Origin: Ophioceras dolichostomum | Lineage: Eukaryota; Ascomycota; Sordariomycetes; Magnaporthales; Ophioceraceae | Assembly: GCA_003049485.1 (NCBI GenBank) | Contig: PYST01000342.1 | Location: forward strand, 1-34,891 | Length of the DNA stretch: 34,891 nucleotides | Direction: 5' to 3' | Shown: in pieces, positions 18,520-28,946 of the stretch | Position numbering within the stretch: position 1 is the stretch's first letter | How the letters are laid out: every line of letters begins with the position of its first letter | The notes under the pieces: generated by a model | Told to the model about the DNA's origin: nothing | Seen by the model: only the letters and a program-made list of their open reading frames with translations | Database searches by the model: none | Program-made: the position numbers and the translations under genes

Positions 18520-19881
18520 GAGGAGCATGCGTTGCTTCTTCCCATGTCGTGAACGGTCGTAGCTAGTGATTGTGTGGCCAACACGACGTTTCCTTATCCT
18601 CTTTCGGCGTTTCTTTAGAGAAGGTCGGGGTTTTTCCTTCCTGTTCATTGGGCCTCTAGACTTGGCATCCTTGCAGGACGGGGGATACACAACAGCCCTA
18701 TCGTGTCGGGCTGGTATCTTGTATTCGATTTTCTCTGTTTTGTCTGTTCTCTTGCTTCCCATACCTTCTTCCCCTCTGCTCCACCCCTAGCTTTATTTTC
18801 TTTCTTTTTTCTTTTTTTTCTGTCCGCTTTCACTTGCCTCTTGAGGTATCTTTTAATTCCTCTTCCGTCTTCTCTCTCACCTCTCCCGTATCGTCTTCGT
18901 TACCGTATCCAGAGTGCTCCGTGGCCAGCTCTGTCTTTCTGAGGAGACCTCGGGAGTCAAATGGGGTGCTGCTCTCCTGCATTGAAGGGGGGGTGAGGGA
19001 CGCTAAGCAAATTTACCGACGTGGAGTTTGGCCTAGCCGCGAAGAAAAGAGGCCGAATAGAGAGTGAAGGGACAGATGGATTTGAGATGCCTGAGTATCG
19101 TACTCAGAGCCATAGATAAGATTTCAGCAGGGGCTCGTTTGAGGCACACTTTGTACCTGTTCCTAAGGTACGTCATACCTCGACACGGCCCGGAAACCCA
19201 CGATAGCCACAAATTCGCATGGTCTAGTTCATACACTCCAGATTTAGGCAGCAAAGTGGTCGTGTTTTGTCCCCACCGTCCCGGTCTCTGCAACCAGCGA
19301 AGTCTTCATTATCTCCTCGATCGCCCACATGATGGGAGAGCAAGGCGCGGGGAATCAGAAAAGCTCTATGTCGTGTGGTGTCGTGCCGTCATGGGCCATG
19401 GTCCCCCACCGTAGCCCACGTTTCCGGGCCCAGCGATGGGCGAGTGCGCGATTTTTGTTGACCAACACAACTCGCTGTTCCCATGGTTGTGATGTATTTG
19501 CAGATACTAGACAACTTACGGAAAGGTGGCTTAATAGTTGTGCGGAATGCAGCCCTCCCTCATCAGCTCCTACGTGCAATTCGGCCAACAACAAACCTGG
19601 CTGCCTGGCTGCCTGCTTGCCTACCAGGTTCCTGTATGTGCGTAGTCGCTACACGTTCTGCTGGTCGCACTAGGGCGGGCGGGACATCCGGTAGCCAGCT
19701 GTGCCAGCTCGCCAGCCTCCAAGCCCACACCCAGCCAGGCCCAGCCAGACCAAAGAGCGAATTGTAAACAAAAGGCCACACATCGACGGACTTGGCGGGT
19801 TGGCAACCAGGGAGATCCGTGCTCCAAGCTCGGTCGTCATTTAGTTTTTATCATATCCTTCATCTCCCTGGCTGGGAACTC

Positions 19882-19900
19882 TGGTCACTAATAGTGACCA
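19882..19900. repeat. Perfect 9-1-9 palindrome
   Basis: TGGTCACTA-A-TAGTGACCA is fully self-complementary. It is followed within 30 bp by further GACCA/TGGTC and CTAGA copies. It may be a dimeric factor site or a small hairpin; no factor is assigned. Confidence 0.7.
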
Positions 19901-20825
19901 TCTAGACACTATCTGGTCGCTAGAGTCCAGCCCTGCCGTTATTGGCCCCCAGTCCAGGCAAGAGGCCAAGGGGGGGCCCGCTCTGGAATCCTCGTCACAA
20001 ATTCTCTGGCCAACCACCCACTTCAGGAGACTCGCTGGGAGCAGAGGCGTCTTGGTTTTCCTCACATTCATTTTCGAGGAGGGGCTGCGGCTGATCGAGA
20101 TGGGGTATTGGCCCGAAGAAACAATATCGACTTCCGACACCCGTCCTTGGCAAGCGCCAGGCAATGGCATTGCGCTCGAGGCACTCCGACAAGGGACCCT
20201 CCCAGTTCATATGCCAGCGCCGACATCTGAGGTACTTTTGGTTAGGTAGCTAACTAAGGTACCTAACTCAGGTGTCTCACAAAGGTATCTGGTAGGCAGG
20301 GCGGCAGGGACCTCAGTTAAGATGTTGGTGTCTGGGCGGGGTGACGAGACGTAGTTATCTGCCACCAAAGTCCCTCAGGTAAGGCGGCTTCTGCCAGAGC
20401 TAAGTTCGCTAGTTCACGAATCAAGGAAGCCAGACACAGCAACCACACCCCGGCCGTGTCTTTGTGTTGTCAGTCCCAACATGGCAACTGTCCCGGCTTA
20501 TTGGACAGGATACTTCTTGGTCGTGACACCGCAAAGCACAATAGATCCGCGAAGAAGGTTTCCTACATGCCCCAGACAATCTCACAATGTCTTAGCCCAT
20601 TAGCTGCTAGTAGCCAGATAGCATTCTTTGTCTGCCCGTGGCGACGACGAGTAAATCCCGAGATTATGCAGGTCGGTCGACAGGAGGAGGGGGATGAGAG
20701 ACATACCCCCCTCGCCCTTGCCTGTGATCATATCACGACTGAGGGGTTCTATTTATGTGGCAAAAAGCAACAGAGAAGCGCTAGTCAGCAGCAGGTAGGT
20801 AGGTAGGTTCTTAGGGGACAATTGG

Positions 20826-20880
20826 TGTGTGTGTGAGGGGCAGTGAGAGAGAGAGGGGGAGAGAGAGCGAGTGTGTGTGG
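20826..20880. repeat. GT and GA microsatellite cluster
   Basis: GTGTGTGTGTGAGG, then GAGAGAGAGAGGGGGAGAGAGAG, then GTGTGTGTGG. An AGGT tetranucleotide run (GTAGGTAGGTAGG) lies just upstream near 20795. Confidence 0.85.
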
Positions 20881-21970
20881 AACACAGTTGGGCAGCTTGC
20901 TTTGACCTCTACCCGAAGATCGCGCAGCACCAAGGGGGCTCGCACCCTGCCTCCTCGCAGGTATGGACGAGATTTCTGAGTAGATCTCATGGATGGGCCC
21001 GTAACCGACCGCTTCCCATCGAGGCTGTCCGTGCCTTGAAACGATTAGTGCCCTCTGTGTCTGTCAATCTCTCCCGGCACACATGCGTCATCATGCGCGC
21101 ATACAGGTGTCGAGTCTGGAGCCTCGAAAGCTCGACAGGTGCCGCGGTGCCGACTTCCCGCCAAGTCCTTCATGGCCTCTTGTACGTATCCTGCACATCG
21201 ATGGAGAGCTACGTAGGTAATTCCTTTGACTATGAGTGATGCTCACTTAACCAGTGAGTTCCAGCGCCCGCCATGGAGGCAAGAACGCCACCCAGTAGCA
21301 CCGAGCCCGGCCAGCAGCCAGACAATCCGCTCGTGGGAAGTCTGGTACAGAGGAACAGCAGCCTCTCCCCACAGGAAGGACTGCCGCTTGTATTCTTGTA
21401 TCCTTGAGGCACGGTTGTAGACGAAAAAGAGCCGTACAACAGTAAGGACAGGCCCAAATTTGGGCCAAATCAGCACAGACAGGGTTCGTAGCAGTTCTTC
21501 GTCACTGCTGCTCGGCGAGATGAGAGGGACTTGTAAGTCCTTGTAGTGTGCCTGCCTGTTGGTAGAGATGGCGGAGTGGAAATCAGGTATTCCGTATCCT
21601 CAACAGGTAACGAGCTACACACTTCGACTCGGGAGGAGGACGCATGCAGACATATGAACGTGCGTGAGTTTTGTGGACAGGTTTCCGGTCTGTTCTCTGC
21701 TATGTGGTGGAACACGAAGTGGCTCATTTGGATCTCGAGCTCGTGCAGTGTGGCTAGCTCACGCTTCAGATTAACCCACGCATGGGCTATGTACGTAGTA
21801 TGCACGACTACGGAATAGGGTGTGACCTGTAGAGAGGCTCGACGGGAATTCACTGAACCACGCAACCCTAGGAGGAGGAATTTCTGCACCAGGGTATCGG
21901 TCAGTATCACTGTATTCTGTGTCTGGGGTTCGGATGGGCTTGAAAAATAGCTGGGACAACTCGGAGAGTC

Positions 21971-22022
21971 CCCCCCCCCCCCCNNNNNNNNNNNNNNNNN
22001 NNNNNNNNNNNNNNNNNNNNNN
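21971..22022. other. Poly-C run and assembly gap (N)
   Basis: About 13 C residues are followed by a run of N and then CCCC. The gap sits inside a homopolymer, so its N length (21984-22022) may be nominal and the real sequence is unknown. Confidence 0.95.
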
Positions 22023-22102
22023 CCCCTTTTCTTCATCCTTTCCACTGAATGATAGATATAAACGCAAACCAAAAGGGGAGAGAAGAACCGTGACCGTTAC
22101 AG

Positions 22103-22167
22103 CATACCTACATATCTCCCTACCTACGTACCTGAAAGGTAGGTAGGTAGGGAGGTATGTAGGTATG
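22103..22167. repeat. Long near-perfect hairpin (31-bp arms, 3-nt loop)
   Basis: The left arm (22103-22133) and right arm (22137-22167) are reverse complements at 29 of 31 positions, separated by GAA. The arms consist of TACCTACATA/CTACCTACGTACCT-type units. As RNA, one of the two mismatches would be a G:U pair. It lies about 80 bp after the assembly gap. Confidence 0.9.
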
Positions 22168-22178
22168 TAAGTCCCTGG

Positions 22179-22238
22179 ACTCCCAGAGAACTGCCCAGAG
22201 AGCTAGCCAGAGAGCTACCCACAGGGCTACCCAGCCAG
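22179..22238. repeat. Degenerate 12-bp tandem repeat
   Basis: There are five units: ACTCCCAGAGAA, CTGCCCAGAGAG, CTAGCCAGAGAG, CTACCCACAGGG and CTACCCAGCCAG. It directly follows the long hairpin. No coding role is apparent. Confidence 0.75.
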
Positions 22239-23184
22239 CCAGCATATCCAGACAGAGGTCGAAGATGAATGGGGCATGGATTGGTCTTTGGTTCGTCTTC
22301 GGTTGGCTCCGGGCTGCTGTGCAGTGGTGCTGGAAAAAAGTGAGGTCGACGCCCCAGCTGGCTAGACCGCCTGAGCATCATACCAATACAACGTATGCCA
22401 TGCTTGGGCGCGTGCTGCGGATAGCAGACCCTTAGCTCGAAAGTTTAAATCCCTACCTAGTAAGCTGCACTCAGCTTCCAGCGGCGGTTCATTCCAATTT
22501 TTCATCGCATTCTTCGTCTGCCTGCTGTTGCCCCATTGGACGGCAGCTAAAAGTGATGTGAGACATGACCAAGTCGGCACGGCAGAGCGCCAGCTTCGGA
22601 CGTCACATGATATTAAGGTTCGGCGAAACTAGAGTGCTAACAGTAAGGGGATGACACCAGAGGCGGACAAGGCGGGTCCCGAACACGAGTCATTCTCGCA
22701 GACGGAGCAACCCAAACAGTGTTTAATCACGTGTAAATCCGACACTGCAGGTCTCGTCGCACACAGGACAACCTAATTTTTCTTTTCATTTGCTGTTTTC
22801 TTCTTCTGTGCATGCGTGTTGGTTGGTGCCCTCTTTGGGAGGGTTGGTGAAGAGAAGGGAGGAATGCAGGTCAGTGGCTCACAACAGTACAGGGACTTTT
22901 GTTTCCATAATGAGTTGTGGTCACGTCAATAGGTGGGCACCCAGGCGTGTTGGCGATGCAGCTTCCCCTTGTGGACTTCTTGGGTTTGTCTTACCTAGGG
23001 AGGTACCTACTGTTAGGTGGGTAGGCCCCCCCCCCGCATCCCCCATTTTTTCCTTCCCGGGTTCTTCTTCTTATTCTGGGCATGACCAACTCGATACCCC
23101 CTCCGATTGTCTTTGAACCTGATCAAGATCGTTTCGGATAGCAGAGCAGAGAAGATTAGGCATAGTTTGTGCTTTCGAAGGCGG

Positions 23185-23232
23185 GCGTCTGCGTCTGCGT
23201 CTGCGTCTGCGTCCCAGCGTCCCAGCGTCCCA
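23185..23232. repeat. Compound minisatellite (GCGTCT)4-(GCGTCCCA)3
   Basis: Four exact copies of GCGTCT are followed at once by three exact copies of GCGTCCCA. The shared GCGTC core suggests the second unit arose from the first. Confidence 0.95.
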
Positions 23233-24507
23233 GAGAGCTGGTTCCGAAGCGTGCCAGAGGAGCGTGCCGCTAGTCGGGGACACTGTTCCCGGGAAGTTAG
23301 GTTGCGGGGAAAGCGTGCCTCCAACAACAAGCTTATTACCACCACAGTTCCCTGCGGCTCGTTTGGTGGGTGGGTGGTTGTTTGGTTGGATGGCTCAATT
23401 CCTCGGAGCCTCTAGCACTCACAGCAGAGTCTCTCGCGAGCACCGCCATGATGCAGCTTTGGGGCGTCAGAAAATTTACGAGAGTTGTCAGTCAGCGTAC
23501 GTCATCTGTATTCCTTCATCTCAATCCCGTCCGTCGCCAACGTCAATCACCCATCGTCCCTCCTCGCCGCGGCGAGCACAGTGTATGCGGAAGCGTCAGA
23601 AGCCTCAGAAATTCAAAAACGCTATCCCTTACTACAGCATTCCTAGAAAGGTGAAGGTTTGGGGATACCCATACCGCTGCGGCCAGGAATTAGGCGTGGT
23701 CCGGCTTACCGCATGGGGACTAGCCTTGTGTTCTGGTTCACCAGGGCCTCCCTATTCCGTCGTCGTATTGGCCAGTGTGCCACTCATATTGTGACCCAGA
23801 GCAACAAGCCTCCCACCAATGCTGCTCACCGATCCAGTTCTGCTGCCCAGACTCTGCATACAACCCTGTCTGTCCCTCGACTGTCCCACGACTGCCACCC
23901 AGAGAACTGCTACGTACATACGTACCTAGCACCTAACCTAGCGCGAGAATTCTCGGCAATTGTCCGCTGGTTGGAGGTAGGTATGTGTGGTGCAGAGGGG
24001 CGAGCGAGCCCTCATGCTATGTGCGTGCATGCTGCGTGTTGAGTGAGGCGGCCAGTCCTCCACCACGGGCGAACAGGGGCCAACTTAAACAACGTGCAGT
24101 TCCAATTGGAGATTCTGATGACCTGGTGGCCACCCAACCACCCACCGACATTCTCCCCTCATCCCGACCGACGGGTTGGTGACGACTGGCTTCCCCACTC
24201 TGCTCTTTCTGTGGATGTCGCAATCAATGCTTGTGCAGCGGGCAAGCCACCTCGGTTATTTAGTACCCATATTGGTTTAGCGTACTCATCCTGCTTGGCA
24301 ATATATACGCACGTACTGTGGTGTTCATGCCCGCGCACTGCATATCAGTCGCTGCCCCTCCTGTGTACATTTACAGGCAATATCACGCTTGCGGTACCTT
24401 CCATGGCTGCGTTTATATACACCGTATCGTTTCGTCCTTTCGTCTCTGCTGGTGGGAGACGGAGGCAATAATGGAAATGTTTGAGGATTTGGAAATCTCC
24501 ACCTGAG

Positions 24508-24540
24508 TTTTCTTTCTGTCTTTCTTTCTTTCTTTCTTAT
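24508..24540. repeat. TTTC microsatellite
   Basis: Imperfect repeats of TTTC/TTCT with one TTCTGTC interruption, leading into a T-rich stretch to about 24554. Confidence 0.85.
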
Positions 24541-25700
24541 TTTTCTTTTTTAAAGCTGGCTTGCTGGGATGCTCTGCCTTCACAGGTGCCCAGGTAGGTA
24601 CCAGGTCAGTGAGGTCCTCCATACACGCACAGTCCATGTAGGTTGGCCGAGAAGTACCAACTAATGTATCGATACCTCACTTTGGTCGGCTGACCCAGCG
24701 CTGGACTGGGTCCGCTTGAATGCTGAGTGAGTTCTAGTTTTTGGCCAGCTGGTCGGTGTTTCTCACCGCAAAACCCGATTTCGATTACACATTCCGAAAT
24801 TCGTATCGATGCTTATCATCCTATCATCGAAAGGTATTGATGCATGTCGGTCGCTGGGCTCAGGGAGGGAAGTGGGTACAGCCAAACCCAATACTTGCAC
24901 GACATGTGCCCAAATGATCCCGACGGCCGGGTTGTGTGACTGCGAGCGACATAATCTGACCGACTCCGACTGCTCGCCAGTGGGCGCCAGCCACTTACTT
25001 GGTCGTGGCAATTCGAAGGGAACTGAGAAGAAAGCGACCCCGCGGTCTTTGCATTTCCCTTGGGAGGTTGAGAAAAGAGCATTTTGGTGACTGATATTCT
25101 CGAGTTGCGTTTTCCCTGGACAGTGTTCGGTTGTCGAACTCGCACTGACGTGCAGAGCAGCATGCCCCTGTTTATCCCCTGTCGTATAGATGTTACCCTT
25201 TGAGAAGGGGGCCGAATAATAACGGTGCTGTGATGAAAACAAAAAGAAGAGCTGTGGAAGGAAGGGAGGGGGAGCTGTAATGTCCGGACCCAACTCTCCC
25301 ATTCCCCCCCAAAAAAGGGATTTCGGATCTGTGGAAGGGTTGGGAATGAGGACCAAGCAAGCACAACGGACGGTGGCGCGTAGGTCGCGACGTCGTGACC
25401 GAATTGGGACGAGTTGCAAGTCCGTCTCTCGCCCGTCCCTCCCTGGCAGGTTTGCAAAGAGAGGTAGGCTTCTGCAGCCGTCTTGGGGTACCCAAATACT
25501 CCTGTTGGCACCGAGCTGAGATACAAGCCGTGTCCAGACCATGGCGGGTGCTCCAAATCCTGTGCAGCCATGGCGCAGTCCCCGTCGGCCGGTCCTTTTG
25601 CATGCTTTGGTGGACCTGCCAGCGGGGCGAGAAGGTGGGTGTTCATTCAAAGATTCTGGCTGACTTCGACCCGGGAGACCGGCATTTTCCCTTAGTTGTG

Positions 25701-28500
25701 CTTCGCTGGACGCTGCGGGAAAATAAAGGCATGTGGTAAAGACTAGCTAAGTGGTCGATTTATTGAAAGCGACCGGATGGACTGAGTTGCTGCTAGGTGC
25801 CCCATGCATGTCTGTCTTGGACTCTACATCCGGGCATAGGTTAGGTACTTAGGTACCTACTGCGTAGGTAGGTACCTACAACGTAGTGTCTGCTGACCTT
25901 GGTTCGCGCAGAGGGAGTGCGAATATCTACATGTTCAAACCTTCCACCCACCTCAAAGTGGCCGCCACCCATACCTTTACCTTACGACGGTCCGCACCTA
26001 GATACCTAGGTAGGTAGGTAGATACATAGTACACGTAGCATGGCGTACCTCCATGATGAGGATCGAATCATCGCAGCCCACAGTGCAACCCGAAAGCCTT
26101 TTAAAGTTCGGCATAATGTGTTTTGCAGGGATTGTGCACAGGTATTGGATGGTGGGAGGTGCCTGAGACGTTGCATGGAGAGGATTGGCCAGTCAGCCCG
26201 GTTGTCTCCTTTATTTTGTTCTTGTCAGAGCCCCCTTCTTGTTTGCCCCTTTCCATCTCGGGAAAATGCGAACACTGGACAACAGTGATCGGATAATGAT
26301 TGATTCGCCACCTTACCAACACTGGAGGGCTTGTTGCTTCTTTTGCGCGGCTGGTTGCAGAAGGCTTGGAGGCTCGTTCGTCAAGCTTACATAGTATCGC
26401 AAGGTCCCGGGACTGTGGCCACCAACCAAGACCCGTGCCTCCCAAAGACATGAAACGCTGTTTAGTGCATCCAGAGCTCCGGGTCGGCCTCGCATCCACA
26501 AAGAAACACACCGTCGCGGTAGTTTAAATTTTAGTCCAGCGACTTTGGCCTCTGGTCTAACTCTGTCAGGTAGGTAGGCTTTAGGTAGGATAGCGCGAGC
26601 TTCCAGCAAGCCTCTCGATGGTACGGAATACACGTACCTGGTAGGTATGTAGGCTCGCAGGATGGCTGGAGCACGCAATCTCTCTGCCCTGGTGGCCTAC
26701 ATATTCCGTAGGTACGTATGTACTACAGTGCCCAAGGTTGAGGTTGTACCCCGGCTGGAGAAAAGAGAAGAGGACTAATGAACAAGAAGGCTCACCGGTT
26801 TCCGATCGCAACATGCCGTTAAACACACTGTGGGGGTAAGACTTTGATGTTTTGACCCCTACATTGCACTATCACCAAAGTCCGCACCCCAGAGCATGGG
26901 GAATTTGACCAAACGAGATGGGGAACTTAATAGCTAGGTAGTTGAGAGGACGGGACTCGCCATCCGAACTATTCATCAGACTCCTACATAGATTAGCACC
27001 TCCCTAGGTACCTACATCTATGCAGTTTATTTATATCAGCTCCTGCAGAACTTCGTAGACGCCTGTTTGGCTGACAGGTATTGAATCGACGAAGTGAGAG
27101 AGAAAAAAAAAAGATGCTAATTGGCCCAGACTAGGTGAGGCATCAATAATAAGACCGTGGTCGTTTTCTTTCAGCCATCGCCTGCTGCTGCTGGTGCTTT
27201 GGACCCAACTTACCTGTGTATATCATCAGTCTTCAGGCACCATCGGATGCTGTCAACGCCTTGCCATCACTCAAAAATCCCCAGCCCCCTTGCCCCTAGA
27301 AAAGCATGCATACGTTGGTGCAATGATAAGTGAGGCCGTCCCCATTTACATTCTTGGCAGAGAAACAAGCTTGTGAGATCTTCACGTCTCGGGGGCACGA
27401 GCCCTGCACCCAGATGTCTACCAACATAGATCGCCGTTTTGCCACTGTGAGGGCTGTCTTCAGGAGAAATAAACTCACGACGGCGTCCTTCCGGGAGCCC
27501 ACTAGAGATCTGCCGCCCTCCGTAGCTTGGTCACATCGACGAATGTCAGGGGCGCTAGAGGAAAGAAGCTAGAGCCAAGGGTGGAGAAGTATTTCCATTA
27601 TCCTCGAGTGTCCAGATTTGCCAGCGAGGCGACCAACTGGCCACTGGCCTGAGAAGAACAAGAAGGGCGACCACGTGAAGTCGAATGGCGGAACCCGTGA
27701 GCAACAAGCTTGTTCTATTCTCATCGCCCACCGCTTCGTTGGAAGACGGACTCACTACGGACTCAGCCGCAGCAGACGTCGAGGGGAACTGGTGGCCTAT
27801 GTCACCCGAACTTTGCCGAAGACAGCAAAGGATGACAGCACGCGATGCTAGACGTGCTCTTAACGACCTACAGTCATGTCGTGGCAACCATACTTTATGT
27901 TACGTTTAAAGAAGGGTTTTCCCACACTCCTAGCCGGAGGTTATGCCTGATAGGTCTTAGAATTAGACGTGGTGGCGGTTGAAGGCCTAAATCGAAGATG
28001 ACGAAAGCCTGGACCTGATGAAAGCAAAGAATCGAGGGAGGGCCGATAAAAACGAACAATCCAGACGAGAAAAAGCATACAGTATGCGCAAAAAGGAGAA
28101 GGGCAGAGAGGAAAAAGAAAGAAAAGAGGAACGATTGTTGCCTTCTCTCACTGCCTACGAGGTAGGGCAAGACAGAGAAGAGAGGGGAGGGAAAACGAGG
28201 CACAGCCCGCCTCCCTGCAGTGTGTCCGTCGAAAGTGTGTTCACAATTCACATCATTGATCGTGCACGGCCAAATCAGCGTCGATCATCTCTGTCACCGC
28301 CCACACAGTGCTGGTCCACCCGTGCGCCCACTATTCTTCCCCACTTATTTCCCCAATAACAGAGGGGTATCCACTGCCATCCACGGCCTACCCGACACCT
28401 TTGCAGCAGTCACTGGCCTGACACCCCTGCCGTCGCCGCCGCGTGCGCGTTTTATCGAATCCCACAATCTCCACTGGGCAAGTCAAGTACCGCTACTTTT
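25701..28500. other. Gene-poor intergenic segment, third part
   Basis: Dense AGGTACCTAC/GTAGGTAGG micro-repeats mark 25840-25880, 26000-26030, 26565-26720 and 26935-27020. The rest has short open frames on both strands, none recognisable. A-rich purine sequence runs through about 28020-28130. No gene can be supported. Confidence 0.45.
25841..25880. repeat. AGGTACCTAC palindromic micro-repeat
   Basis: TTAGGTACTTAGGTACCTAC and GTAGGTAGGTACCTAC flank TGC and can fold back. It belongs to the repeat family scattered through the intergenic regions of this window. Confidence 0.75.
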
Positions 28501-28800
28501 CGCAAATTTCCTCGTTCATCAACAATGAGCATTCGATCCCTGTTGAATAACCACCACAGTGCAGTCAGTGTTATTCCCTCTCCCATCGCGTCTGGTGTGT
28601 CTGCTGCTGTGTCCTGCGTGCTGCTGCTTTCCGCCCCCCTCCTCACCTTGCTGTTGCAGAAGCAGAATTTCTTCTCTTTTCAGATATCTTTGCCTGCTGT
28701 TCTGGGCAAGCCAGCTTCTGGTTCAGGACGGTCACGCCTCCATTCAGTATTCCGTACCGGATCCTCCACTCCCTTTGCTCGTTGTCCCCTTCTATTTTTT

Positions 28801-28861
28801 CACACATACACATACAACACGCACATACACACACACAAAAACAGAGTCTCTCTCTCTCTCT

Positions 28862-28929
<68 letters not shown>

Positions 28930-28946
28930 NTTTTTTTTTTTTTTTT
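28801..28946. repeat. Compound CA / CT / poly-T tract with one N
   Basis: CACATA/ACAC units give way to about ten CT dinucleotides and then to roughly 80 T residues, with an N at 28930. The N and homopolymer suggest the true length is not resolved. Polymerase slippage would explain the order of units. Confidence 0.9.

Larger units (their letters stand above)
18520..21970. other. Gene-poor intergenic segment, first part
   Basis: The left end is the T-rich 3' UTR of DBP2 (dense TTTC/CTTT runs near 18790-18850). After about 19000 the sequence has many short open frames on both strands, none recognisable. A perfect 19-bp palindrome lies at 19882-19900 and an 8-bp-arm inverted repeat at 20241-20267. 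GT/GA microsatellites lie at about 20826-20880. No RNA gene is recognised. Confidence 0.5.
22239..25700. other. Gene-poor intergenic segment, second part
   Basis: Open frames here are short and not recognisable, except a minus-strand zone near 24763-25650 where long open frames overlap. That zone has no known motif. Minisatellites occur at 23185-23232, a TTTC tract at about 24510-24540, and CTACGTACATACGTACCTAG-type micro-repeats near 23910-23935. No tRNA, rRNA or transposon gene is recognised. Confidence 0.45.

Noticed and set aside
17732..18562. 276-codon ORF as a separate gene after the helicase
   Set aside because: Its conserved part (VRNITHVLNYD, HRIGRTGRAG) is exon 5 of DBP2, and the rest is intron sequence on both sides.
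23114..23124. TGAACCTGATC, identical to part of the TPP riboswitch core
   Set aside because: There is no CTGAGA element upstream, no pairing partners for the other helices, and no thiamine gene next to it. An 11-base match alone is chance.
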